Positions 5,558-12,188 of a stretch of DNA of 12,188 nt are shown one piece after another. The stretch's first letter is position 1. Each line of letters starts with the position of its first letter. The position numbers were made by a program, and so were the translations under genes. The DNA comes from JBBQTU01 sp038213005. Lineage in GTDB: Bacteria > Planctomycetota > Phycisphaerae > Tepidisphaerales > Tepidisphaeraceae. The notes beneath the pieces were generated by a model that was given only the letters and a program-made list of their open reading frames with translations, was not told where the DNA came from and ran no database searches. The stretch lies in NCBI GenBank assembly GCA_038213005.1, contig JBBQTU010000132.1, positions 1 through 12,188 of the forward strand, read 5' to 3'.

Positions 5558-6622
5558 TCAGAGTCCCAGAGTCTCTCGATATAGGGTCATCACTCGATCC
5601 CACGTGAATCGCTGGGCGACGATCCGGCGGGCTTCGGTGACGAGTTGATCTCGCAGCAATGGATCGGCGGCAACTCGCTCGATGGCTGTCGCAAGAGCGG
5701 CCACATCGCCGATGGGGGACGTCAGGGCCGTTTGGCCATCCTGAACTACGTCGCGGATGCCCGGAGCATCGGTAGCGATAATGGGCACGCCGGCCGCCAT
5801 GGCCTCAAGGAGGACCATGGGAAAGCCCTCGGCCTCAGAGGGTAGCGCGATGGCGTCGATCTGCGAGAGGGCATCCTCAGGGCGACCCACCATGCCGTGC
5901 AGAGTGACCCGGTGAGCCAGTTCAAGCCGCGCTACGGTCTGCTCAATGCGCGCGCGGTCGGGGCCTTCGCCGAAGATGTGCAGGGTGACAGAACCTTGAA
6001 CGCGCGACATCGCGCTGACGAGGTCGGGCACGTGCTTCACCGGGTCGAGCCGGCCGATGAAGCCGATACAGAACTCACCGGCCGAGGGGATGCGCGTGAT
6101 GCTCTGGAATCGACCAACATCGACCGCGTTGGGAATCACGACGATGCGACGGCGTGCGATCAGCGAGCGCGTGTGGGCGCAGTCGGCCACGGACTGCGAA
6201 GGGACGATGATGCGCTCGGCGCGACCTTGCACGGCCGCCTGCATCCACCAGTGCCATGCGGGTCGGCGCTGGGTGGTCTGGATCGCCTGGAAATAGCGGC
6301 CGCGGGGATGGCGGAGGGACGTCAGGGCGGCGGCCGCGTTGGCGTGGACGAGGAAGCTCAGGACGGTGTCGAACCGGTGATCGCGGATCAGGCGAGATAG
6401 TGCGGCGATGATGCGAAGATTGGTGGGACCGGAGGCACCCAGCGCCGTGACGGCCAGCCCGGCCGCCTCGATCTCGCCCGCCAGCGGGCCACGCCTGGCG
6501 AGGCACGCAACCTCCACATGCACGCCCGGCGCGCTGAGTCGGGTCGCGACATCGCGGACGACCGTCGGCGTTCCGCCGCGCTGGAGGTCGGTGTTCAGGA
6601 TCAGGATGCGACGCTCGCTCAC
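5558..6622 (-). CDS. Glycosyltransferase, GT4 family (GT-B fold)
   Basis: The 354-residue product is a retaining GT-B glycosyltransferase of the GT4 group. The N-terminal acceptor domain opens with RRILILNTDLQRGGTPTVV (Gly-rich loop, about 17-19). The C-terminal nucleotide-sugar domain has IGFIGRLDPVKHVPDLVSAM with R191 and K196, then IFGEGPDRARIE. It ends with the E-x7-E motif in EAEGFPMVLLEAMAAGVPII (about 264-283). The start is GTG at 6622, whose GTGA overlaps the TGA of the upstream SDR gene, with CAGGAG eight bases before it. A longer frame reaching 7102 is only antisense/off-frame reading of the SDR gene. The overlap indicates translational coupling with the SDR. Such enzymes usually act on polysaccharide or glycolipid precursors at the cytoplasmic face of the membrane. 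The sugar and acceptor are unknown. It converges on lpxL with a 19-base gap. Confidence 0.92.
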   Translation of the reverse strand: MSERRILILNTDLQRGGTPTVVRDVATRLSAPGVHVEVACLARRGPLAGEIEAAGLAVTALGASGPTNLRIIAALSRLIRDHRFDTVLSFLVHANAAAALTSLRHPRGRYFQAIQTTQRRPAWHWWMQAAVQGRAERIIVPSQSVADCAHTRSLIARRRIVVIPNAVDVGRFQSITRIPSAGEFCIGFIGRLDPVKHVPDLVSAMSRVQGSVTLHIFGEGPDRARIEQTVARLELAHRVTLHGMVGRPEDALSQIDAIALPSEAEGFPMVLLEAMAAGVPIIATDAPGIRDVVQDGQTALTSPIGDVAALATAIERVAADPLLRDQLVTEARRIVAQRFTWDRVMTLYRETLGL

Positions 6623-7455
6623 GCTTTTGGCTCCTGGCGATTGAACCGGACGACGGCGTCGTAGTATTTGCCCAGCCCGCGGTTGCGCAGGGCGGGGATC
6701 GCAATGCCCAGGTTCAGCAGCCACCTGGCGCGGCCCAGCGGCCAGACCTCGCCTGCCGGCCGGGCGATCGCCCGGACCATGGCCGCCGCCACCTCCTCGG
6801 CTGTCTGCGACTTGATGAGGCCGTCGGTTGGCGGCATCTGATGACTTCCCAGTTGCTCCGCCGTCTGGCGAAACTCGGTCTTGGTCGGCGTAGGGTGAAC
6901 CGTCGTCACCGAAATCTGCTGGTCGCGCAGTTCGATCCGCAGCGCCTCGGCGATCGCCAGTTGGGCAGCTTTGGCGCCGGAATAGACGCCGATGAAGGGC
7001 GTGCCGCAGCGGGCGGCGGCCGACGAGACGATCATGATCTGCCCGCGCCAGCCATCGCGCAGGTCCTGCTTCGCCATGACCGGCACGGCGTGGCGGATGC
7101 ACTCGGTGGTGCCGACGACGTCGATGTTGAATAGGGCGCGGACCTCGTCGGGCTGCGTCTGGTCAACCCGCTTGTAGATGCCGTAGCCGGCGTTACAGAC
7201 GAGCGTATCGAGCCGGCCGAACCGAGCGACTGTTTCCGCGACAGCCCGCCGACAGTCATCGGGCATGCCGACGTCCGCGCGGACGACCAGATGCCGGCCG
7301 CCAAGGGAGGCGTTGAGTTCGCTGAGGCGATCTTCGCGGCGGGCGCACAGGGCAAGCCGGCAGCCGGCCGCGTCAAGGGCGACCGCCAGACTGCGTCCGA
7401 TACCGGCGCTGGCGCCGGTAATGAGCACGACCATATCCTGAAGGGCTCGGGCCAT
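6619..7455 (-). CDS. Short-chain dehydrogenase/reductase (classical SDR)
   Basis: The product (278 residues from the chosen start) has all classical SDR elements. They are the NAD(P)-binding TGASAGIG (about 13-20), an RR pair after beta-2 (CARRED) that favours NADP, DVG for the adenine pocket, LVCNAGYG, the catalytic serine in IVSSAAARCG, and YSGAK with the Tyr and Lys. The C-terminal extension PLGRARWLLNLGIAIPAL is hydrophobic and typical of SDRs acting on lipid-like substrates. MARALQDMVVLITGAS at 7455 is chosen because the family starts just before the first beta strand. The frame is open to 7527, with a second ATG at 7491, and no start has a strong ribosome binding site. The gene is followed by the GT4 gene with a 4-base overlap, so the pair is one unit. 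The substrate is unknown. Confidence 0.92.
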   Translation of the reverse strand: MARALQDMVVLITGASAGIGRSLAVALDAAGCRLALCARREDRLSELNASLGGRHLVVRADVGMPDDCRRAVAETVARFGRLDTLVCNAGYGIYKRVDQTQPDEVRALFNIDVVGTTECIRHAVPVMAKQDLRDGWRGQIMIVSSAAARCGTPFIGVYSGAKAAQLAIAEALRIELRDQQISVTTVHPTPTKTEFRQTAEQLGSHQMPPTDGLIKSQTAEEVAAAMVRAIARPAGEVWPLGRARWLLNLGIAIPALRNRGLGKYYDAVVRFNRQEPKA

Positions 7456-7573
7456 GGCAGCGACTCTAGCTCTGGGGAGCGAGTTTGTCATCGCCGTGCT
7501 GCGCCGTGATGTGAGGATTGCAGCCACAGAGTAGCCGCAGTGATAGGATGTTGATCACAAAGGCAGGTGACGC

Positions 7574-7789
7574 ATGACGGTAGCGAATCTGAAGGTCGGC
7601 GGCCGGGAGTACGTGTTGATCCCGAAGCGAGAGTTCTCGCGTCTTTGCCGGGGGGACTCGCTGTGCCGGAAACTTCGGGCCGAAGACCGGGCTTTGGGTG
7701 AATTGGCAAGCAAGCGGCTGCGCGCTTTCCGGCAAGGCGACCGCAAAGGCATCCCTCTGGAACAGGTCAAGCGAGAACTGGGGATCTGA
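7574..7789 (+). CDS. Small antitoxin-like protein (Phd/RelB-type), orphan
   Basis: A 71-residue protein starts MTVANLKVGGREYVLIPKRE and ends GIPLEQVKRELGI. An N-terminal strand-rich 'GG(K/R)xYVLIPKxE' segment, a charged middle and a C-terminal 'P...VKxELG(I/L)' tail are the pattern of many small type II antitoxins. The C-terminal half normally wraps the toxin. AGGTGA six bases or less before the ATG is a plausible ribosome binding site. Four bases after its stop (7794) another ATG preceded by GAGGCG starts MRYAVSLMR, resembling the first residues of RelE/ParE toxins. After about ten codons that frame runs into the antisense of the permease gene and ends at 7928 without family resemblance. The toxin therefore seems to have been lost. 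The antitoxin label is by pattern, not by a certain family match. Confidence 0.6.
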   Translation: MTVANLKVGGREYVLIPKREFSRLCRGDSLCRKLRAEDRALGELASKRLRAFRQGDRKGIPLEQVKRELGI

Positions 7790-7793
7790 GGCG

Positions 7794-7827
7794 ATGCGAT
7801 ATGCGGTTTCCCTAATGCGCGCAGACA
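7794..7827 (+). pseudogene. Possible 5' stub of a lost RelE/ParE-like toxin
   Basis: ATG at 7794 follows the antitoxin-like stop by four bases and has GAGGCG upstream, the usual coupling of toxin to antitoxin. The opening residues MRYAVSLMR resemble toxin starts, but the permease stop codon at 7830-7828 begins on the opposite strand shortly after, leaving no room. It could also be chance. Confidence 0.3.
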
Positions 7828-10800
7828 CTACTCCTGTCGCAGGGCTCGCAGTGCGTCGCGGGGGACGGCTAGCGGGATGGCGCAGAGGGTTGCGAGGCAC
7901 CCGACGGTGCCGATCAGGGTCATGCTGATCGCCATGGCACGCAGGGCGGGATGCTCCATCACAACAAGGGCCGCGATGATCGCTGAGGCGGATCCGATGA
8001 GCAGGCCCGCCAGCAGGAGCGTCGCCTGTTCGCCGGCCAGGAGCAGGCCGATTTGGCGTCGCGTGAAGCCCTGGGCGAGCATGATCGCCAGTTCGCGGCG
8101 GCGCTCGAAGGCATGGCGAAGGAGGATCGCCACCTGGCCGGCGGAGCCCAGGGCCAGGCCCAGGCCGCCCAGGAGGAGGAAGATCGACATGTAGAGCCGC
8201 TGCACGCCCAGCACGCGATCGAGAATCGCTTCTACAGGTTCGGCCGATACGCCGAAGTCGCCCAGCGTCCGGAGCAGCGACTGGCGTACGGCATCGAGTC
8301 GGCCGGCCGGGACATCCAGCAGAAAGACGGTGGGACGGCCTGCCTGCGGGAATTGGCGGGCGAAGTTTTCTCGGGACATCAGTACTTCAGCGGAGAAGAG
8401 GCCGCCTTTGACCACGCCGGCGAGTCGGATGCGCAGCGGAGCGCCGGCCGGGCGGGGCAGGTCGAAGACCTCGCCGAGGCTGCGATGCAGGATCCACTGC
8501 ATGCTCTCGGCATCGCCGAAGATGGGGATGGCTCCGTCGGGGTCGGCTTGCGTGAGGATCTGCCACGGGTCGTCCGAGGGCTTCCAGGTGTGAACGGTGA
8601 ACCCGCCGCGGGCGATGAAGCGGGCGTCGACGCCGAGAATCTTCGCGCCGGCCGGGCGGGCGAGGTTGAGACAACTGACGTCGCCCTCTCCCGCTTGCAG
8701 CAGTGATTGCACGTCGACGCCCTGCCATGAGGACTCATCTTCGGCGGTGAAGCCAAGCTTGCGCCGGCCGGCCGGGGTCGAGAGGTCATAGCCGGGTGGG
8801 ACCATGAGGGTCACCTTCATGGCATATCCGCCGGAGGGCGATGAGCGATCGGCCAGCGACATGGCACTGGCGGTCGGGCGATAGAGCGCGACGCCGATGA
8901 GGATGAAACTGGCCGAGGCGAACAGGCCCGCCGTGAGCAGGCTGCGCAGCGGGCGGGCGGCGAGGTTGGTGGCGATCAAGGCTCTCGTGTTCCATGTCGC
9001 GGTCAGAGTATTGACCGCGACATGGAAGATTGCGGCGCGGAACCAAGCCAGGCCGGCGATCAGGAGCAGGCCGCCGGCGGGGAAGAAGACGTCGGTCGGG
9101 GAGATACGCGGATTCCATTTCGGCAGAAGCAGACACGCGATGCCGCCTGCCAGAGCGAGGATCGCCAGCAAACGTGCGATGACGGCCCTGCGTGGCTTGG
9201 CGACATCGCCGCCCGATGGTGCACCGGCGAGCAGTCTCGCCGCGGGCTGGCGCAGGACGCCGCGCATCGCCAGAGCCGCGCACGCGATGCCGCCCAGCAG
9301 GCACGCCACCGATGCTGCGGCGAGCGTCGCGGGCTCGACATGGACGCGAAGATCGGGCACTGACCATGGCATGCCTTGGCCGCTGGCCAGCAGGTGCAGC
9401 ACTGTTCGCGCATAGCCCACCGCCAAGGCGAGGCCGAGGGCGAGGCCCACGAGTAGTGTCAGCGTCAACTCGCCACCCAGCATCAGGACCGTCTTCCTGC
9501 GAGACAGGCCGCAGGCGAGCATCAGTCCCAGTTCGCCGGAGCGCTGCTGCACGCCGAGGCGCACCAGGGTTGCCACCATCGCCCCGGCCGAGATGACGAT
9601 GAAGAAGCTCATGGAGGCGAAGAGCATGCCGAAGTCGGCCGAGCCTTGGGATGCGGTCATCGCCTGCTGACGCACGGGCCTCAGGTCGAATCCCTTGCTG
9701 CGTGGCGGGAGCAGTCGGGGCAGAGCGTCGGCGATCGCCGCCTGGGTGGCGGCCAGGTCGCGATGAGCCGGCGGCTGGATGCGGACGCCGGTGATGTAGC
9801 GGCTGTCGCCCGGGCTGGCCGCGTGCCACATCTGACGCATCGCCGACATGGCGACAAAGGCCTTGGGAGCCGGGCCGTGCTGGTCCCAATAGGTCTCATC
9901 CCGCGGTTTCACTCGCGCCAGATCGATCGGAAACGGGGCATCCCAGGCGTCGATCCGCTTGGCGGTGCTGATGCCTTCGAGCTGCGGCACCATCTGCTGA
10001 TCGGGGATGGGCACCACCCGGCGGACCTTGAGGTTTAGCGACTGCGTGGAGTAGCTGCCATCGGCGGCCGGGACGAGGTAGTCCAGTGTGATCGAGTCGC
10101 CCGGCTGAGCTGCGAGATCTTCGGCGAGCCACTGGGTCAGGTCGATGTGGCCCTCGGGCACATCGTCAGCAGACTGGCCCGCAATCATGGCGTAGGCGGC
10201 CGACGTTTTTCGCGACGGGTCGGCGATGGTCATCGCGATGTAGACGCTGGTGGTCTGGGCCGGGGCATCCATAGCCTTGGCGGCGGCCGTGGCCGCGGTG
10301 ACGGTTGCATCACTGAGCAGCAGGCCGGTATCCTGCACATAGATGGATGAGTTGGCGGCTTGCAGACGCAGACCCAGGTCGGCGAGCGTGAGTGTCTGTC
10401 TGAGGGTTGCGTCGACCGGTGCTGCCTTGGGCGGCTGGGCGGCGACCAGGAGAAGATTGGCGGCCGCGGGCTGGCCGATGGCCTCGGCGAGCGTGGGGCG
10501 ATCGATGAGCAGGTTGCGGGGAATCTGCTGATCCTGGGCGAGACTGAACCTGGCCGGCCCCGCATCGTCCAGGATGGCTGCGACCTGCAACCGCATCGGT
10601 CGAAGCACCTGATCCGCGCGGCGCTGGGCGAACAGCGTGGCGTCGGCCTGCCCGGGCGAGCGAGGCAGGAGGATGATCAGGTCATCGCCGGCCTTGAGGC
10701 CATACTGCCTAGCGGTGGACTGCGAGACGGCAACCTGTCGGCCGGTCAGGCGGGGTAAGGGAGAGTCGGGGAAGAGCCGCTGAGAATCGGCGTCGACGCC

Positions 10801-11136
10801 CAGGAGTGTGAATCCGGGAATGGGTGGCGAATCGTCGCGGGTGCGGAGGCTGGCTTGCACCTGGAGTACCGCAACGGCCGAGGGACTGCTCAGCCGCTTG
10901 TTGACCCGCTCTGCGAGGTCGGCAGGGAACAGACGGTTCGGCGTGGCGGCCAATTCGGTCTGCCCGAGTTGTGACAGCAGAAGCCGGGCCAGCGAAACTC
11001 GCATGGAGTCGCCAATGATCAGGGCGCCGGCCAGCACAGCGACAGCGATGGCGAAGGCCGCAGCCAGCGCAGTGGCCTGTCGCCAGCGATGAGCCAGCGA
11101 GCGGCGAATGACGAGGATGGGGGAGAGGTGGGTCAT
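7828..11136 (-). CDS. Large ABC transporter permease, FtsX/MacB-like
   Basis: The 1102-residue inner-membrane protein begins with a transmembrane segment (about 21-42, ALAAAFAIAVAVLAGALIIG) and a long extracytoplasmic MacB-type domain (about 45-495). A first FtsX module (about 503-630) includes FFIVISAGAMVATLV and a RSGELGLMLACGLSRR coupling segment. Further helices lie at about 655-671, 685-700 and 733-751, then a second soluble domain (about 755-970). A C-terminal FtsX module (about 981-1092) has ERRRELAIMLAQGFTRRQIG, the typical coupling loop. MacB/LolCE/FtsX permeases work with a separate cytoplasmic ATPase in mechanotransmission or lipid/peptide export rather than classical transport. 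No ATPase gene lies in the window. The start ATG at 11136 is four bases after the stop of a mini-ORF, suggesting coupling. A perfect 16-base inverted repeat lies within codons about 704-716. The substrate is unknown. Confidence 0.9.
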   Translation of the reverse strand: MTHLSPILVIRRSLAHRWRQATALAAAFAIAVAVLAGALIIGDSMRVSLARLLLSQLGQTELAATPNRLFPADLAERVNKRLSSPSAVAVLQVQASLRTRDDSPPIPGFTLLGVDADSQRLFPDSPLPRLTGRQVAVSQSTARQYGLKAGDDLIILLPRSPGQADATLFAQRRADQVLRPMRLQVAAILDDAGPARFSLAQDQQIPRNLLIDRPTLAEAIGQPAAANLLLVAAQPPKAAPVDATLRQTLTLADLGLRLQAANSSIYVQDTGLLLSDATVTAATAAAKAMDAPAQTTSVYIAMTIADPSRKTSAAYAMIAGQSADDVPEGHIDLTQWLAEDLAAQPGDSITLDYLVPAADGSYSTQSLNLKVRRVVPIPDQQMVPQLEGISTAKRIDAWDAPFPIDLARVKPRDETYWDQHGPAPKAFVAMSAMRQMWHAASPGDSRYITGVRIQPPAHRDLAATQAAIADALPRLLPPRSKGFDLRPVRQQAMTASQGSADFGMLFASMSFFIVISAGAMVATLVRLGVQQRSGELGLMLACGLSRRKTVLMLGGELTLTLLVGLALGLALAVGYARTVLHLLASGQGMPWSVPDLRVHVEPATLAAASVACLLGGIACAALAMRGVLRQPAARLLAGAPSGGDVAKPRRAVIARLLAILALAGGIACLLLPKWNPRISPTDVFFPAGGLLLIAGLAWFRAAIFHVAVNTLTATWNTRALIATNLAARPLRSLLTAGLFASASFILIGVALYRPTASAMSLADRSSPSGGYAMKVTLMVPPGYDLSTPAGRRKLGFTAEDESSWQGVDVQSLLQAGEGDVSCLNLARPAGAKILGVDARFIARGGFTVHTWKPSDDPWQILTQADPDGAIPIFGDAESMQWILHRSLGEVFDLPRPAGAPLRIRLAGVVKGGLFSAEVLMSRENFARQFPQAGRPTVFLLDVPAGRLDAVRQSLLRTLGDFGVSAEPVEAILDRVLGVQRLYMSIFLLLGGLGLALGSAGQVAILLRHAFERRRELAIMLAQGFTRRQIGLLLAGEQATLLLAGLLIGSASAIIAALVVMEHPALRAMAISMTLIGTVGCLATLCAIPLAVPRDALRALRQE
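8990..9027. repeat. Perfect 16-bp inverted repeat inside the permease gene
   Basis: ttccatgtcgcggtca (8990-9005) and tgaccgcgacatggaa (9012-9027) are exact reverse complements separated by six bases (gagtat). The repeat lies wholly inside the coding sequence, in the linker between two membrane helices (residues around FHVAVNTLTATWN), and keeps the frame. It can form a very stable hairpin in mRNA or single-stranded DNA. No T-tract follows. Confidence 0.9.
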
Positions 11137-11140
11137 GGGG

Positions 11141-11232
11141 TTAGCGTTTAATCTTGCACTTGGGCAGGACTTCCTGAAGTTTCTTCACGCCTTCACGAAC
11201 GTCAAAAGCAGGAGAGGGAATGTTGTGCGCAT
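11141..11232 (-). pseudogene. Mini-gene upstream of the permease: signal-like start, LRR-like end, out of frame
   Basis: An ATG at 11232 has GAAAGGA at ideal spacing and encodes MRTTFPLLLLTFVKA before a TGA at 11187-11185, which looks like the start of an exported protein. In a different frame the same bases end with FDVREGVKKLQEVLPKCKIKR and a TAA at 11143-11141, four bases before the permease ATG. 'GVKKLQEVLPKCKI' resembles the end of planctomycete-type leucine-rich repeats. Joining the two frames would need one shift and would give only about 30 residues. The simplest reading is an internally deleted, frameshifted remnant of an exported LRR or lipoprotein gene. The LRR frame is also open upstream to an ATG at 11323 with no ribosome binding site. 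It may still set translation of the permease. Confidence 0.4.
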
Positions 11233-11267
11233 TGGGCGGTCCTTTCGAGAGCAAAGCCACAGGCGGT

Positions 11268-11273
11268 ATTGTA
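11268..11273 (-). promoter_or_regulatory. -10 element upstream of the mini-gene and permease
   Basis: TACAAT on the minus strand (11273-11268) would start transcription near 11261, about 15 bases before the GAAAGGA site and 30 before the ATG at 11232. The -35 at normal spacing is poor (CCACGA). Confidence 0.4.
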
Positions 11274-11357
11274 CTGCAAAACAAGGTTGATCGTGGTCGT
11301 CCTTTCTTGATGAGAAGACGCAAGAGGGCCTCTTGTCAACTCATCGCCGGAGTGCTG

Positions 11358-11391
11358 CTTGCAAATCAGGAATCAATTCCTGATCTGCAAG
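11358..11391. repeat. 34-base near-perfect palindrome
   Basis: cttgcaaatcaggaat (11358-11373) and attcctgatctgcaag (11376-11391) pair with one mismatch in 16, separated by 'ca'. It lies about 85 bases upstream of the TACAAT for the permease unit. No T-run flanks it, so it is a candidate operator or a mobile-element end rather than a terminator. Confidence 0.75.
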
Positions 11392-11601
11392 AATGGCAAG
11401 TCGGGACATGCGGGCACGAGGGGCGTGCCCGTTTGTCCGGGCGGCCCTTGGGACTGCGGTGGCATGCCCCCCGCCTTAAGACTGGAGTCATGCCTGCCTA
11501 CTTGACTCTCTCGCCAGACGAGCCCATCTGCGCAAGCTGTGCCCTTCCACTCCAGCCGGGCTTGCCCGGAAAAACGGGCACGCCCCGGGCTGGGATCGCT
11601 G
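11392..11601. other. Intergenic stretch with two GC hairpins, no gene
   Basis: No frame shows family resemblance. Two hairpins share the sequence cgggcacg. cgggcacg/cgtgcccg lies at 11411-11418 with 11424-11431 (8 bp, 5-base loop); tgcccg/cgggca lies at 11563-11568 with 11575-11580 (6-base loop gaaaaa). The region ends where transposase similarity begins, so it may contain the junction of a truncated insertion sequence. Confidence 0.5.
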
Positions 11602-12093
11602 ATGCCCACGCAGCACGCGGACCTGCTGGAGGTGCCGCTGCGGAAGTATGAGCCCCTGCCCGGCGAGCGGCTCAAGGACTGCCTGGCCTACCGCACCGGC
11701 AAGACCGTCTTCGGCCACGAGCGGACCATCGTCATCACCTACAACGAGAACCTGCTGGCCGGGCAGATGCAGGGATTGAGCGGCAACCTGGAAAAGACCC
11801 GCCAGCGTCTGGCGGAGATCCAACAGGTGTTACGTCGGCGACGGGAGGGACGGACCAAGGGAGGCAAGCCGCCCACCGTCGCCTCGGTCAAACAGCAGGT
11901 GCAGCAGGCCCTGACCCGGCAGTGGATGAAGGGCCTGTTCCAATGGGAGGTCGCCCTGGAGGATGGCCTGCCCACGCTCAGCTACCGCACGGACGCGGCC
12001 GCCCTGGGTCGGTTCGTGCAACTACACCTGGGCAAGACCATCCTCTTCACCGACAACGATGGCTGGAGCAACCAAGAGATCGTGCTGGCCTAG
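11602..12093 (+). pseudogene. IS1634/IS4-type transposase fragment
   Basis: From ATG 11602 the frame reads MPTQHADLLEVPL, then LAYRTGKTVFGHERTIVITY, NENLLAGQMQGL, a charged coiled segment (LEKTRQRLAEIQQVLRRRR), and LHLGKTILFTDNDGWSNQEI up to VLA and a TAG at 12091-12093. This is the central-to-late part of DDE transposases of the IS1634 (IS4-like) group. In these a YR.Q..VE.AFR.MK catalytic segment normally follows directly after 'EIVRA'. Here the stop replaces that Tyr position. About 10 codons later RPMHHKWIDLN recalls the downstream 'RP..HWTD' block, suggesting an internal deletion. The N-terminal third with the first catalytic Asp is missing. The element is therefore dead. Family assignment is confident at superfamily level. 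Confidence 0.78.
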
Positions 12094-12188
12094 ACCCAGA
12101 ACTCGCAGCTGCAGCGGCCGATGCACCACAAGTGGATCGACCTGAACATGCCCAGGAGGGACGAGCTCCAGGGCGGCAGAACGGAGCA

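Noticed and set aside
6623..7102. N-terminal extension of the glycosyltransferase frame
   Set aside because: The extra 160 residues are an off-frame reading of the SDR gene; a GTG with good ribosome binding site at the gene overlap is the natural start.
8053..8706. 217-residue plus-strand frame inside the permease region
   Set aside because: Antisense shadow of the permease gene with no motif and no ribosome binding site.
8440..8790. Recurring gcgccggccggg stretches in the permease gene
   Set aside because: They encode similar RPAGA-type residues in three places and reflect codon and composition bias rather than a DNA repeat family.
1..12188. CRISPR array, tRNA or rRNA genes
   Set aside because: No regularly spaced direct repeats, no cloverleaf with CCA-type acceptor and TTCGA loop, and no rRNA core sequences were seen.

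Overview
The window is GC-rich bacterial chromosome from a Gram-negative organism: it carries a lipid A acyltransferase, an inner-membrane complex I subunit and a large FtsX-type permease. The permease style, the LRR-like peptide ending in LPKCKIKR, the scattered single housekeeping genes and the abundance of mobile and toxin-antitoxin debris suggest a planctomycete-like (for example Phycisphaerae-like) lineage. That placement is inference; no rRNA or other phylogenetic marker except RNase P RNA is present.

Layout. Positions 1-300 hold the C-terminal remnant of a group II intron reverse transcriptase/maturase (minus strand), followed by a Fic/Doc-type toxin gene (300-647, minus) whose N-terminus and antitoxin are not recognisable. 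nadA (quinolinate synthase) lies at 1039-2175 on the minus strand. Between nadA and nuoC is a 465-base non-coding stretch. It contains a G-quadruplex/palindrome motif just upstream of nadA and a minus-strand series of three stem-loops ending in a textbook intrinsic terminator. A lone nuoC (2641-3234, minus) is divergent from yqgE (3354-3905, plus). yqgE converges on a complete class A RNase P RNA gene (about 3921-4374, minus) with its own promoter. Next come an lpxL-like acyltransferase (4606-5538, plus) and, converging on it, an SDR oxidoreductase plus GT4 glycosyltransferase pair (7455 to 5558, minus) joined by a 4-base overlap.

At 7574-7789 (plus) lies a small antitoxin-like gene with no surviving toxin. 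It converges on a 1102-residue FtsX/MacB-type ABC permease (7828-11136, minus) that has no ATPase gene beside it. A perfect 16-base inverted repeat lies inside the permease coding sequence. Upstream of the permease are a damaged leader/LRR-like mini-gene, a 34-base near-perfect palindrome, other hairpins and a fragment of an IS1634/IS4-type transposase (11602 to at least 12093, plus).

Functionally the intact genes are housekeeping or envelope genes: NAD synthesis, respiration, tRNA maturation, lipid A acylation, glycosylation and a membrane permease. The two window ends and the 7.5-7.8 kb junction look like sites of insertion and decay. No multi-gene new defence or biosynthetic system is visible. 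The strongest unexplained signals are the structured C-rich-loop RNA upstream of nadA, the perfect palindrome inside the permease gene, and the hairpin clusters at 4464-4508 and 11358-11391.
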